Shown: piece after piece, positions 17,622 to 26,379 of the stretch
Layout: each line of letters begins with the position of its first letter
Numbering within the stretch: the stretch's first letter is position 1
Source: UBA1783 sp964449115
Lineage (GTDB): Bacteria; Bacillota_I; Bacilli_A; Erysipelotrichales; Erysipelotrichaceae
Direction of reading: 5' to 3'
Length of the DNA stretch: 64,000 bases
NCBI GenBank assembly: GCA_964449115.1
Contig: CAYUXW010000002.1
Span: 13,808-77,807, forward strand
Made by a program: the position numbers and the translations under genes
Notes under the pieces: generated by a model
Seen by the model: the letters and a program-made list of their open reading frames with translations, nothing else
Databases searched by the model: none
Told to the model about the DNA's origin: nothing

Positions 17622-18548
17622 TTATTGTTGATCATATACTTTTGTAAAATAATATTTCAATTGCTCATTGTTGATTTTTTCTTCTCGCCCATTGAATTCA
17701 AATTCTTCTAGAGTCAATTTGCATAAATAACTGCTATCGTACTTACCATAGGCTTCTAAAATTAAGTCAATTAATTTGTGCACACCCATATTCAGGTATA
17801 CTTTTTCTTTAACTACATTGACTTCACTTCCACCATATTTGAGACTTAGCTTTTTAACATATGGTCCTTTATCAGAGGTATATATATCTTCTAAAAACGC
17901 CGGTTTTTTATAAATATACAATGATAAACCTTGGAGAAAATATAATACTTTATGTAATTTATACTGGTTGATAGTAGTTCCATCAATTGTAGAAGCATTG
18001 TAATTATTTACAATATATACAACTATGTCCTCAATCTCAGTTGTAACCAGCTTATACTGTCTCATTTGTTCAACATCAAACTCTACAATTTGATGTTCCT
18101 TTAAAGCTATCAGCTCAACCAATTCTTTTCTAATCCTTTTATATCTTTCTTTAGTAAATCTTTCTCTATTATCATCTAACATCTTAATGAAATGTTCAGG
18201 ATTGCTAGATAATAACATTAGCTGATTATCAGCATCTGACTGAATCGAACCTTTTTCAAATCGATGAACAGTAATCTCACCCAAGCCTAAAGCAAAAGAA
18301 TAATCCCTTTGAGTCAGCTTATATTTTTTTCTTATATCCTTTATTTCTTCAGAAGTCAATAAATTAACCTTCTTTTTGTAAGCTTCTATTAATTCTCTAT
18401 TATTTTCCTTTTCTGCACTCCTAAAGTAGACTTCATCATTGGTGTCAGTGTTGATATAATAACTCTCATTATATTCCACCTCAACTCCTCTAAAAGTCTT
18501 AACTGCTTTTCTTTTTTTCAATATGTAGTGGTTCTTATTTTCTGTCAT
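17622..18548 (-). CDS. HTH-Panacea (SocA-like/DUF4065) protein, putative antitoxin or regulator
   Basis: 308 residues. An N-terminal zinc-less MqsA-type region leads into a Cro/C1-like helix-turn-helix (about 60-100, LTQRDYSFALGLGEITVHRFEKG). The C-terminal Panacea domain (about 185-300) shows YKLHKVLYFLQGLSLYIYKK and DKGPYVKKL. Panacea proteins are hyper-promiscuous antitoxins whose toxin is normally adjacent; no obvious toxin is here. The immediate downstream gene is a nucleotidase. The start is ATG 18548 with a nearly leaderless promoter. Two palindromes over the promoter suggest autorepression. Confidence 0.85.
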   Translation of the reverse strand: MTENKNHYILKKRKAVKTFRGVEVEYNESYYINTDTNDEVYFRSAEKENNRELIEAYKKKVNLLTSEEIKDIRKKYKLTQRDYSFALGLGEITVHRFEKGSIQSDADNQLMLLSSNPEHFIKMLDDNRERFTKERYKRIRKELVELIALKEHQIVEFDVEQMRQYKLVTTEIEDIVVYIVNNYNASTIDGTTINQYKLHKVLYFLQGLSLYIYKKPAFLEDIYTSDKGPYVKKLSLKYGGSEVNVVKEKVYLNMGVHKLIDLILEAYGKYDSSYLCKLTLEEFEFNGREEKINNEQLKYYFTKVYDQQ

Positions 18549-18553
18549 CACCT

Positions 18554-18583
18554 ATAATATAACACATCTAAAAAAATTATCAA
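18554..18583 (-). promoter_or_regulatory. Promoter of the Panacea gene, overlapping an operator
   Basis: Minus-strand -35 TTGATA (18578-18583), 18-base spacer, and -10 TATTAT (18554-18559). The predicted transcript start falls at or next to the ATG at 18548, implying little or no leader. Confidence 0.6.
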
Positions 18584-18615
18584 TAGATAATTTTAAAAAT
18601 ATTATCAATTGATAA
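18577..18615. promoter_or_regulatory. Twin palindromic operator upstream of the Panacea/HTH gene
   Basis: TTATCAATAGATAA (18577-18590) and the perfect palindrome TTATCAATTGATAA (18602-18615) sit 25 bases apart, start to start. The first covers the -35 box. This is the expected layout for autorepression by the HTH protein encoded downstream. Confidence 0.65.
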
Positions 18616-18623
18616 TTTTAAAT

Positions 18624-20681
18624 TTAATCTTTGGTGTATCGCGGTTTACCGTTACTGTCAAATAAATAGTTATAGTAATTGTAATCCAATATATCGATAG
18701 AATATTTGCTCATGGCACTTACTCTATTGTTTATGGTTGCAACATAGCCTTCAATTTCATCATCCCTTAAAGTACAATATTCACTTTTGACAAACTTTTT
18801 AGAAACTGAATAATATGTTCCCTGCGTCGTCTTCCAGTTCCAGTTTCCTCCATTTCCTGTCAAAGTATTGATAATGACGATATTTTCTTTGTTAGAAAAA
18901 ACATCAGTTCCTGTAATTACTTTTGATTCATATTCAATCCCGAATAAATTAGCCAGAGTCGGCACTATGTCATAAGCTGCCATTGGAGTATCCACTACTA
19001 TCGGTTTTTCCATGCTGGAACTCCATAAAATAAATTGATTTTTATATAATTCTATATTAGCTCGAATATCCTTAGCTTCTAGACCATATAGTTCAGCTAA
19101 AGCAGCATCAGGCAAACCGTATGGATAATGATCACAGTTCATCGCAAAAACTGTATCTTCCAATTTCCCTGCTGCTTCCAATTTTTCAATTAGATATTTC
19201 AGCATGTTTTCAACTTCCATATTACAGGCAATTATCGCCTTGATGTATTCATTGGTAAATCCAACGTTTTGAACCTCACTTCTATGTCTGGCAGCCATAT
19301 TGTTTCCACCCCAGGTATAGTTGGTATGTCCTGACATCGTTAGATAGTATGCATGAAATGGCTTATCTGAGTTTATATAGTCATATATTGATTTGGTCGC
19401 CATTTCATAGTCACTGGTTGGCCAATAGTAGGTAAGATTCAAGCCCATATTATAGGCTTTGTAGTTGTAGCCAAAGTTAGGATGCGATTTATCACGATCA
19501 TAATAAGTGCCATACCAGTTATGATAGGCATAGGTATTATATCCACTTCTTTTAAATAAATTCCCCATGGCACTATAGGCATTAGTGTAAGCAGAATTTT
19601 TCAGACAGGATGCTGAAGTATAAAAGTTGCCAGTTAAATTTGCATATTCTCCTGAAGCGGTTGATCCTCCCCATTGTCCACTGTAAGAATTGGTAAAAAC
19701 AAATCCTTCAGTAGCCATCTTATATAAGGTTGGCATCAGTTCAGGTATTATTACTTGCGAAGAAAATGCTTCCAAGGTTAGAAATATAAGATTTTTACCA
19801 GTAAAATAACCTGTGTAATCATTTTTATCGCTGGCAGGATTTAAGGCAAAGTACTCATGCATCTTTTTAATTGTATTATTTGGAGCAATTTCAATCAGCT
19901 TGTCAAAATCAATATTTAAAGTGTTGTAGAAAATCAACCTTTCAATATCTAAGGTAACATCGCTTTGATTGGACAGAGTAATCGTAACCTCATAAGGATT
20001 TTTCACCTCTACATCAGGAGCTCCAAATATCAGTTCCCTTCCTTCTTCAATATTGGCAATAGCCAGTCCAAAACTTTTTACAACTTCTGAATAATCCAGT
20101 TGTAAAGACAATATTTGCTTTTTATTATTTTCTATCAGACCAATTGAAGATATTAACATACAGCCTGTTAAAACAGCAGTAATAAAAGTTATCAGATGAT
20201 TTCTACTTAAACGGACAAACAATTCAATCTTCTTTTTATAGATTAAAAATAAAACTAGCGGAATACAGATAGTAATTATTTTCGGCAAAGCATCAATAAT
20301 GCCAGCAATTGCCTCACGATAGAAATCAGTAACATCAGTAGCCATAAACAATGTTGACCAACTAAAAAAAGAATGAAATATTGAATGATAAACAATATTG
20401 AAACCATAAAAGAAAATCAATACTATCAATATCAATAAAGTTACAAGATTTCTTCTTTTAAAGAGCATAATAAAACTACTTAATAGCAATCCAGATGACA
20501 GAGAAAACAGAGCAATATAAACAATTGCTTTACTTATCGAAACACCAAAACAGAAAAATCTGGCAGCCAATTCCAAAAAGAAAATAACTGCCGACATTAA
20601 TAAAATTTCAATTATTTTTTTATCTTTCTTTGTTTTTTCTAAAACAATATCCTCATCATCTACTAAATATGTAATTTCCAT
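18624..20681 (-). CDS. ltaS: LTA synthase family sulfatase-fold membrane enzyme
   Basis: Polymerises or transfers glycerophosphate from phosphatidylglycerol on the outer face of the membrane. It has 685 residues: five hydrophobic segments in residues 23-185, then the extracellular sulfatase domain. Metal- and phosphate-site residues are visible: Glu304 in LTLEAF, catalytic Thr341 in GGSTASGEYANL, and the Asp-His pair in MNCDHYPYG (about 523). The family also contains LTA primases and phosphoethanolamine-type transferases, so the exact product is uncertain. It is last in the dinB-yolD-mnmM-lipoprotein-ltaS run, 3 bases after the lipoprotein gene. Confidence 0.9.
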   Translation of the reverse strand: MEITYLVDDEDIVLEKTKKDKKIIEILLMSAVIFFLELAARFFCFGVSISKAIVYIALFSLSSGLLLSSFIMLFKRRNLVTLLILIVLIFFYGFNIVYHSIFHSFFSWSTLFMATDVTDFYREAIAGIIDALPKIITICIPLVLFLIYKKKIELFVRLSRNHLITFITAVLTGCMLISSIGLIENNKKQILSLQLDYSEVVKSFGLAIANIEEGRELIFGAPDVEVKNPYEVTITLSNQSDVTLDIERLIFYNTLNIDFDKLIEIAPNNTIKKMHEYFALNPASDKNDYTGYFTGKNLIFLTLEAFSSQVIIPELMPTLYKMATEGFVFTNSYSGQWGGSTASGEYANLTGNFYTSASCLKNSAYTNAYSAMGNLFKRSGYNTYAYHNWYGTYYDRDKSHPNFGYNYKAYNMGLNLTYYWPTSDYEMATKSIYDYINSDKPFHAYYLTMSGHTNYTWGGNNMAARHRSEVQNVGFTNEYIKAIIACNMEVENMLKYLIEKLEAAGKLEDTVFAMNCDHYPYGLPDAALAELYGLEAKDIRANIELYKNQFILWSSSMEKPIVVDTPMAAYDIVPTLANLFGIEYESKVITGTDVFSNKENIVIINTLTGNGGNWNWKTTQGTYYSVSKKFVKSEYCTLRDDEIEGYVATINNRVSAMSKYSIDILDYNYYNYLFDSNGKPRYTKD

Positions 20682-20684
20682 ATA

Positions 20685-21389
20685 TTAATCCAATCTAAAC
20701 AGCAAAAATTGCTCACTATCATAATACTCATAAAAATAAGAGAACTTACTGGCATCAATGCCAGCATTTCTAACACCTACCACAATTCCATCAAAGTTTT
20801 TTGGAACATAGAAATCAAAAGTAAGAAAATATTCTTTAACATAACTTTCACCCTTATTTGCCCAGCTATTGTCCGTGGAAGAAACTTTCAGTTTACAATC
20901 TGTATAATCTATCCCATAGTAATTAACTGTAAATTCATAACATGATTGGTCATAATTGTAGTTGTAAGTTGAAACATACTGACCGATATTGTAATAATTT
21001 GTAGTCAGATAATTAATTGAAACACCATTCTCTACTACATTTTCATCATTAAAGGTAAGTTTGATTACTACTCTTTTCCATTGATAATTATCATTCTTCT
21101 GATAATTATCATTTTGATAATCACCTATATATTCAATTATTTCTACCGTAGCAGTAGTATAGATAGATCTGTCATCTTTGCATACCGTTTCTAACAAATA
21201 ACTTTTATTCAGTTCCATATTTAAAACAATATCATATTTGCTAAAATCAGGCTGCAAAGGAAAACCCGCTTCTTTTTGACAGATTGTACAAATGGCCGGC
21301 TGTTGGTAATTGGCATCAGTATACTGGTGCTCATGAAAGGCTGAACAGCCGCTCAACAAGATTATTAAAATCAACAATATTTTTTTCAT
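20685..21389 (-). CDS. Lipoprotein of unknown function
   Basis: 234 residues with a lipoprotein signal (lipobox LSGC, Cys at about 15), so a surface-anchored protein. After the anchor comes a small Cys motif, ICTICQKEAG, inside an HEHQYTDANY-type segment that resembles short metal- or heme-knuckle-like repeats in other clostridial surface proteins. The rest is beta-rich and Tyr/Asn-rich with no recognised domain. It lies 3 bases before ltaS on the same message, so a cell-envelope role is likely but unproven. Confidence 0.75.
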   Translation of the reverse strand: MKKILLILIILLSGCSAFHEHQYTDANYQQPAICTICQKEAGFPLQPDFSKYDIVLNMELNKSYLLETVCKDDRSIYTTATVEIIEYIGDYQNDNYQKNDNYQWKRVVIKLTFNDENVVENGVSINYLTTNYYNIGQYVSTYNYNYDQSCYEFTVNYYGIDYTDCKLKVSSTDNSWANKGESYVKEYFLTFDFYVPKNFDGIVVGVRNAGIDASKFSYFYEYYDSEQFLLFRLD

Positions 21390-21392
21390 AAC

Positions 21393-21947
21393 TTACTTCT
21401 TTCTAGTAACCAAAACTATTTCAGGTGGTTTATTTTTTTGATTAATTGATTTTATATATACAACGTGAAATTCACTATAATCCAATTGCTCAACATAATC
21501 CAGTATCGCTTTTCTTTCGATTTTTCCACTTTCATGTCCGTAATACAGAGTCATACCAATCAAACCATCTACCTTAAGTAGTTTTAAAGCCTTCTTTAAA
21601 GCTAAAAGACTACTTTCAGCTGTGGTTGTTATTGTCTTGTCAGCTTTTGGTAGATAACCAAAATTAAAAACAAAGACATCAACTTTTTCCTTAATATATC
21701 TATCTATTTCACTGTGACAGTCACAAATCAGCTGATAATTACTTAAGTTATTCTTTTTTAACAGTTGTTCAGTTTTATCAATAGCTATCTTTTGAATATC
21801 AAAACCATATACTTTCCTGCTGTTTAAAGCTAAAAACAAAGTATCATTGCCATTTCCAACAGTCATATCGACAGTAATGCTATCTTCATTTAAATATGGT
21901 TTAAACAGATATTTATCCAATTCTGTTGTCTTTTTGATAATATTCAC
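21393..21947 (-). CDS. mnmM: Class I SAM-dependent methyltransferase MnmM (YtqB), tRNA wobble uridine
   Basis: Resembles B. subtilis YtqB/MnmM, which methylates nm5s2U34 to mnm5s2U34 in tRNA. 184 residues; motif I is TVDMTVGNGNDTLFLA (about 25-40), and the family signature is FNFGYLPKADK (about 94-104). The start codon is GTG at 21947 with GAGGTG upstream; it overlaps the yolD stop as GTGA. The association with dinB/yolD is probably incidental co-transcription. Confidence 0.87.
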   Translation of the reverse strand: MNIIKKTTELDKYLFKPYLNEDSITVDMTVGNGNDTLFLALNSRKVYGFDIQKIAIDKTEQLLKKNNLSNYQLICDCHSEIDRYIKEKVDVFVFNFGYLPKADKTITTTAESSLLALKKALKLLKVDGLIGMTLYYGHESGKIERKAILDYVEQLDYSEFHVVYIKSINQKNKPPEIVLVTRKK

Positions 21948-22285
21948 TGATACACCTCAATGTCTCTTATTGATTCAACATCAACTATTTCCTGTCCAAT
22001 ATGAATATTATAATATATTTCATCTACTTTTTTAAATAGGCCTGTAATCAATTGATATCTGTTTCCATCATAATATTCAACTTTTATTTCATCGTTTATC
22101 TGCAATTGTTTTATTATGTTATTTAATCTTTCCTTCTGTGATTGTGACAGTTCTATCTTATCTACTTTTTCTCTTTTTAGCTCCACCTGTTTTAAAGCTT
22201 CTTCAAACCCACTCAGAGCACTGAATGGCATAAATTGCTTAGCTCGATCTGAAATACTCATTTTATTTTTTGGTTTACTTGCCAC
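21944..22285 (-). CDS. yolD: YolD-like protein, partner of the Y-family polymerase
   Basis: YolD-family proteins are small partners of UvrX/YqjW-type Y-family polymerases in Gram-positives. The start is set at GTG 22285, because GGAGGG lies 7 bases upstream; a longer frame would begin deep inside dinB with no site. That gives 113 residues: a MSISDRAKQFMPFSALSGFEEAL core and a C-terminal beta segment (VEYYDGNRYQLITG). It overlaps dinB by 11 bases and mnmM by 4, so the three are translationally coupled. Confidence 0.88.
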   Translation of the reverse strand: MASKPKNKMSISDRAKQFMPFSALSGFEEALKQVELKREKVDKIELSQSQKERLNNIIKQLQINDEIKVEYYDGNRYQLITGLFKKVDEIYYNIHIGQEIVDVESIRDIEVYQ

Positions 22286-23552
22286 TTTTATGCCCTCCAA
22301 TCTGATGATTTCTTTCTCTGGTCGTTGCTCCCTCTTCAAAGTTCATTCCTTTCAGAATAGCATCTTTACCAAATCGCTTCTTAATTTCAATGATTGCTTT
22401 TTGAGCAGCATTGTCTTTTTCGATATCCTTTTGGCTGATTTCTTCAAATAGATTGGTCTGAAAGAAATTTACTGGATTTGCGGTCAGCTTGTTACAGGAT
22501 ATACTTATTCTTCTGATCATGGCAGATTTATTAACCAGTCTATTGTACAGTTTCACGACATTTTCTATTAATATGGTATCGCTATTTGTATCCATATCTA
22601 GAGTCAGGCTACCAGTTGAAGCGGATAAATTGTATCTGTTGCTATAGCCAATCATTAAAGAAATATTACTAGTATATAATTTCTTATCAACCAGTTGTAA
22701 AGAAAGTAAATCCATCATTTCCTTTACAATAATTTCAGCCTGTTTATAGCTGTAATCTCTGGCCAACACCTGTCCCTGGGAAAAAGAATTGCTCTTAGGT
22801 TTATATTCTTTTATATCAGTGATTGTAACCGGTTCAATGCCCCAGGCATGATCAATTAAAAGCTCAGCATCTATACCGAAAGCTTCATACAGTTTTTCTT
22901 CACTTGCCCAGGCAATCTGCCCCATTGTATAAATCCCCATCTCATTTAATGTCCTTTGCGTTCCAGGTCCGATACGCCAAAAATCAGTCAATGGCTGATG
23001 GTTCCACAAAGTTTCTTTAAAGCTTTCCTGATTTAATTCTCCAATAAAGTCTTTGGCTTTTTTGGCGGTAATATCTAAAGCTATTTTAGTCAGATATAAA
23101 TTTGTCCCTACCCCACAGCTGGCTCTAATACCGATTTTTCTATCTATTTCATTTAGTAAAAATTCTGCCATCTCTCTAGGATTCTTTTTATATATATTCA
23201 GGTATGGTGTTATGTCAATGAAACATTCATCTATCGAATATACATAAATATCATCTTTAGAGAAATAATCCAGATAAAGGTCATAAACAGCACAGGAATA
23301 ATCAATATATTTCTGCATTCTAGGTGTGGCAATAACATAGTCTATGTTTTTGGGTATCTCAAAAAGGCGACATCGATTTTTAATGCCTAACTTTTTCATA
23401 TTTACGCTGACTGCTAAACATATTGTTTTATCTGTCCTTTCACTATCAGCAACAACAAGGTTGGCTTTCATCGGATCTAATCCTCGTTCAACACATTCGA
23501 CTGAAGCATAAAAAGATTTTAAATCAATACATAGATATGCCCTTTCTGCCAT
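22275..23552 (-). CDS. dinB: Y-family DNA polymerase (DinB/UvrX type)
   Basis: A translesion DNA polymerase, 425 residues from ATG 23552 (AAAGGAG upstream; MAERAYLCIDLKSFYASVE). Catalytic residues are in CIDLKSFYASVE (first Asp) and YSIDECFID (Asp-Glu pair, about 105). Palm, finger and little-finger regions follow to about residue 370. Adjacent yolD marks it as the UvrX/YqjW-like subgroup rather than classic DinB. A 15-bp palindrome overlaps the promoter, a possible damage-response operator. Confidence 0.9.
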   Translation of the reverse strand: MAERAYLCIDLKSFYASVECVERGLDPMKANLVVADSERTDKTICLAVSVNMKKLGIKNRCRLFEIPKNIDYVIATPRMQKYIDYSCAVYDLYLDYFSKDDIYVYSIDECFIDITPYLNIYKKNPREMAEFLLNEIDRKIGIRASCGVGTNLYLTKIALDITAKKAKDFIGELNQESFKETLWNHQPLTDFWRIGPGTQRTLNEMGIYTMGQIAWASEEKLYEAFGIDAELLIDHAWGIEPVTITDIKEYKPKSNSFSQGQVLARDYSYKQAEIIVKEMMDLLSLQLVDKKLYTSNISLMIGYSNRYNLSASTGSLTLDMDTNSDTILIENVVKLYNRLVNKSAMIRRISISCNKLTANPVNFFQTNLFEEISQKDIEKDNAAQKAIIEIKKRFGKDAILKGMNFEEGATTRERNHQIGGHKSGK

Positions 23553-23572
23553 ATGATCTCCTTTACTTTTCA

Positions 23573-23600
23573 ATTATAACATAATTGAATTAAATTCAAC
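23573..23600 (-). promoter_or_regulatory. dinB promoter with overlapping palindrome
   Basis: Minus-strand -10 TATAAT (23573-23578) and a -35-like GTTGAA (23595-23600), 16-base spacer. The perfect palindrome TTGAATTAAATTCAA (23585-23599) spans the -35 region and could be a repressor site. It is not the consensus Gram-positive LexA box. Confidence 0.5.
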
Positions 23601-23661
23601 CAACTGGTCTTTAAAGGAAAAATGGATTGTGTTAAAGTTATTCTATAAAGGAAGTGTAACT

Positions 23662-23967
23662 ATGTATGAGTTAGATGGTGTGTATAAATCCGAAGCGTTT
23701 ATTTTAAAAATTAATCAGAAAAATTTTTATTTGTTGAATAATAAAGAACAAGAAATATGCGCTGGTTTTATAACATATATTTCTTCTTATGTTTCAGCAA
23801 ATAAAAAAACTAAGCTGGCTTTGACCAATAGACAGATAATTTGGCCAGATAATAGTTTGGTATGTGGTTCTATTAATGATATGTATTATCAAAACAAAAC
23901 TATTACAATTTCATATGTCGATGAAAACAAAAAGAAGAAATCTATCCTGCTACAAAAGATTGATTAA
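23662..23967 (+). CDS. Small hypothetical protein
   Basis: 101 residues from ATG 23662, which follows AAAGGAAG; an upstream ATG at 23629 has no comparable site. It is a lone plus-strand gene between two minus-strand operons, divergent from dinB and ending at a shared terminator. The sequence is beta-rich and polar (YKSEAFILKINQKNFYLL, TNRQIIWPDN), with no signal peptide or recognised motif. I do not know its function. Confidence 0.65.
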   Translation: MYELDGVYKSEAFILKINQKNFYLLNNKEQEICAGFITYISSYVSANKKTKLALTNRQIIWPDNSLVCGSINDMYYQNKTITISYVDENKKKKSILLQKID

Positions 23968-23995
23968 AAATAGAAGCCTGAGCTTCTATTTTTTA
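23967..23995. terminator. Bidirectional terminator between convergent genes
   Basis: Stem AAAATAGAAGC (23967-23977) with GCTTCTATTTT (23982-23992) and T-runs on both strands. It serves the plus-strand small gene and the minus-strand lipoprotein gene, whose stop codon lies in the stem. Confidence 0.85.
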
Positions 23996-25095
23996 GTCTT
24001 GAATATATAGTTTTCTACAATCATTCTTGAAACATCATTTTCTCTGACTTTAAGAATTTTATTTTTCTGGTCATATTCAAATGTAACTTCAATATCGTAT
24101 TTGTTTTCATCACCTTCCAGATTTCCAGAAGCGGAAAACTGAACAGTCATTTTATAGACACCTTTACCCTGATAATCAAACAACGTTATTAAGCCATTTA
24201 GCGTATAATCTCCATTGCTGTTTGTTTTTGTATAGCTAAAATTATCCACATTGAAAATTCTGATGTTTTTTCCATCAATTTCTTCAAAAGGACTATCTGC
24301 AGTCAGAATATTTAGTATTTCGATAGTATCATATCCTTTATCACATTGCATTTCTACTAATCCAAAATCTTTTAGTTCAATGAAAATCCTTTCTGGATAT
24401 GCTGCTGAATAAGTTAGCAAAAACGAATTGTGATACTGATTATCTCCATCTGTAATTTTTATGTTTAAATCATAAACATCCTTTCCCAGATAGGTGACAT
24501 TATCAACTGTGCCAGTTATAGTTTTTGTACCATCATCATAATAGAATTGATTGCTATCAAGAAATCCTACATATAAACTTACATCATCAAAATCAATATA
24601 ATAGTTTTTATATAACTGTAGTGCCAATAGCAGGCTTCCAAAGTCATATCCAGTATCATTAACAAGTTTATAAGCCTTTCCATCAAATGAAATTTCCATC
24701 TTATCCGGTTTCAACTCTTCAAAGAAAATATCAAAAGTTTTAACAAAACTGGTAAAATTCTGATCATCTTCTGGGTCAAATTGACAACTTACTTCAAAGT
24801 GATTTTTCCCTTTATAACTGAAATCAATAACACTACCATTGTATTCTATTTCTTCATTGGAAAAGGAATAGACGATCTTATGATCAAGATAAAACGAAAA
24901 GTAAATATAATTATCGACCTTATCTTCTCTATAACCAATTCCCTTGTTTAAATAAGAAAACAATTCCTGTTGCGTCAAACCAGATTCATAGTCTGGATCT
25001 ACTGGTTCTTCTTTAATATCCCTGATAAACTTGCATCCACTTAAAACAAAAAGCAATATCAATATCATTGAAAAGTATTTAAATATATTTTTCAT
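23986..25095 (-). CDS. Large lipoprotein of unknown function
   Basis: 369 residues from ATG 25095 (AGAGG upstream). A lipoprotein signal ends in LSGC (Cys at about 21). The mature part appears to hold three roughly similar beta-rich stretches (recurring VIDFSYKGKNHFEV, VTYLGKDVYDLNI and ITLFDYQGKGVYKMTV elements), each followed by an Asn/Asp-rich strand. This suggests an internally repeated domain. No known family is recognised. It is monocistronic, after a terminator. Confidence 0.75.
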   Translation of the reverse strand: MKNIFKYFSMILILLFVLSGCKFIRDIKEEPVDPDYESGLTQQELFSYLNKGIGYREDKVDNYIYFSFYLDHKIVYSFSNEEIEYNGSVIDFSYKGKNHFEVSCQFDPEDDQNFTSFVKTFDIFFEELKPDKMEISFDGKAYKLVNDTGYDFGSLLLALQLYKNYYIDFDDVSLYVGFLDSNQFYYDDGTKTITGTVDNVTYLGKDVYDLNIKITDGDNQYHNSFLLTYSAAYPERIFIELKDFGLVEMQCDKGYDTIEILNILTADSPFEEIDGKNIRIFNVDNFSYTKTNSNGDYTLNGLITLFDYQGKGVYKMTVQFSASGNLEGDENKYDIEVTFEYDQKNKILKVRENDVSRMIVENYIFKTKK

Positions 25096-25122
25096 ACCTA
25101 ACACCTCTTTAACTAATTATAA

Positions 25123-25152
25123 CAAAAAAACAATGACTATTTAGCCATTGTT
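25123..25152 (-). terminator. Terminator of the glycosyltransferase gene
   Basis: Arms AACAATG and CATTGTT around a 10-base loop, then T-run on the minus strand. The stop codon TAG lies in the loop. Confidence 0.75.
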
Positions 25153-26213
25153 TCAAAAATAATCTTTGCACTGTTATATTTTTTTAGAACTTTTAAATTT
25201 TCCATAATCTCGTTATATTCATCCGGATTATTTAGTAAGTTGTAGCATTCCTTTGATAAAGTTTCTACATCATCAAAAGTTTTTGCACAACCCAAATCAA
25301 CAAAGTACTGCTTATTGTAATCTTCACAGGCACCTAAGATATTAATAAATAACATCGGTAAGATTTTATTTACCGCTTCAGTAGTGGAAATACCACCAGG
25401 TTTACTGATAAATACATCTGCTTCATCCATCAGCTTATCAATATCGCTAGTAAAACCAAGCACCTCTACTCGAGGATTATTTTCAAATTCCTTTTCAAGT
25501 TTTTTCTTCAACTTATCATTTTTTCCACAAACTACTTTAATATAACCATCTTTTACATCATTTAATAAAGATGAAACAACCTTTTTAAGTGGACCTCCAC
25601 CAAGAGAACCGGTTGATATCAGGATATTCTTTTTACCATCATCTCTTAAATCGTAATTTTGATAAAACTTGTCCTTTATAGGGATTCCACTGGTGATGAT
25701 TTTGTCTCCATCTACACCTAGATATTGCAATTCCTCGTTTATGTAATTACAAGGAACAAAGAAATAATCAACGTTTAAATATTTTGAACCTGGATGACAG
25801 GTATAATCTGTAAATACAAAACTTGTTTTACATTTTAAATCATAATCATTTTTAATTTTTGTCATCATCATTCCCGCAAAAACATGAGTACATATAACCT
25901 GACTGTAGTTGTTATCAGTTATATAGTAATACAAATCTTCACATTTTTTGCTTATCAACTTTAAAAATACAGAATCTTTAAAATACTTTTGATTATTTTC
26001 AGCTAATTTATATCCTTTGTCAAAAATAAATGGGGCATGGTTACAGATAGTAATATGACCTTTACTTAATAAATCTGATAAAAGGTCATTGATAAAAGAT
26101 AATGCATCTAACATTTCACATTCAACATTTTGACTTTCGTAATATTCTTTTATGGCATGACCACAACTGTTATGACCTCCGCCAAAGTTGCAGCTTAGAA
26201 TTAATGTCTTCAA
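25137..26213 (-). CDS. Diacylglycerol glycosyltransferase-like (GT28, UgtP/MGDG synthase family)
   Basis: Resembles the GT28 enzymes that transfer sugar to diacylglycerol to make membrane glycolipids, which can serve as lipoteichoic-acid anchors. 358 residues: an N-terminal MGDG-synthase-like part starting LSCNFGGGHNS (His for acceptor activation), and a C-terminal donor-binding segment with VFISKPGGISTTEAV (about 270). The start is TTG at 26213, supported by a GGAGGTG six bases upstream. Its presence with an LtaS-type gene in the window fits lipid-anchored polymer synthesis, but they are not co-transcribed. Confidence 0.88.
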   Translation of the reverse strand: MKTLILSCNFGGGHNSCGHAIKEYYESQNVECEMLDALSFINDLLSDLLSKGHITICNHAPFIFDKGYKLAENNQKYFKDSVFLKLISKKCEDLYYYITDNNYSQVICTHVFAGMMMTKIKNDYDLKCKTSFVFTDYTCHPGSKYLNVDYFFVPCNYINEELQYLGVDGDKIITSGIPIKDKFYQNYDLRDDGKKNILISTGSLGGGPLKKVVSSLLNDVKDGYIKVVCGKNDKLKKKLEKEFENNPRVEVLGFTSDIDKLMDEADVFISKPGGISTTEAVNKILPMLFINILGACEDYNKQYFVDLGCAKTFDDVETLSKECYNLLNNPDEYNEIMENLKVLKKYNSAKIIFETMAK

Positions 26214-26283
26214 CTATCACACCTCCAATCCTAATGCTTTTTTCACTTTAAATACGATGATAAACATATATATCACCGGTAAT

Positions 26284-26289
26284 ATTATA
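26284..26289 (-). promoter_or_regulatory. Extended -10 promoter for the GT28 gene
   Basis: Minus-strand TGGTATAAT, an extended -10 (TATAAT at 26284-26289), with no good -35 at 17 bases. The leader to the TTG start is about 65 bases. Confidence 0.5.
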
Positions 26290-26335
26290 CCATAGTTAAA
26301 GATTAATTATGTAAATTGTATGTAATTGTTCTCTT

Positions 26336-26366
26336 TAAAAAGATCCAGATAATTCCAGATCTTTTA
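26336..26366 (-). terminator. Terminator of the phosphodiesterase gene
   Basis: AAAAAGATC (26337-26345) pairs with GATCTTTT (26358-26365). It follows the stop codon at 26380 and has a T-run on the minus strand. Confidence 0.7.
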
Positions 26367-26379
26367 AAACTTTTACATT

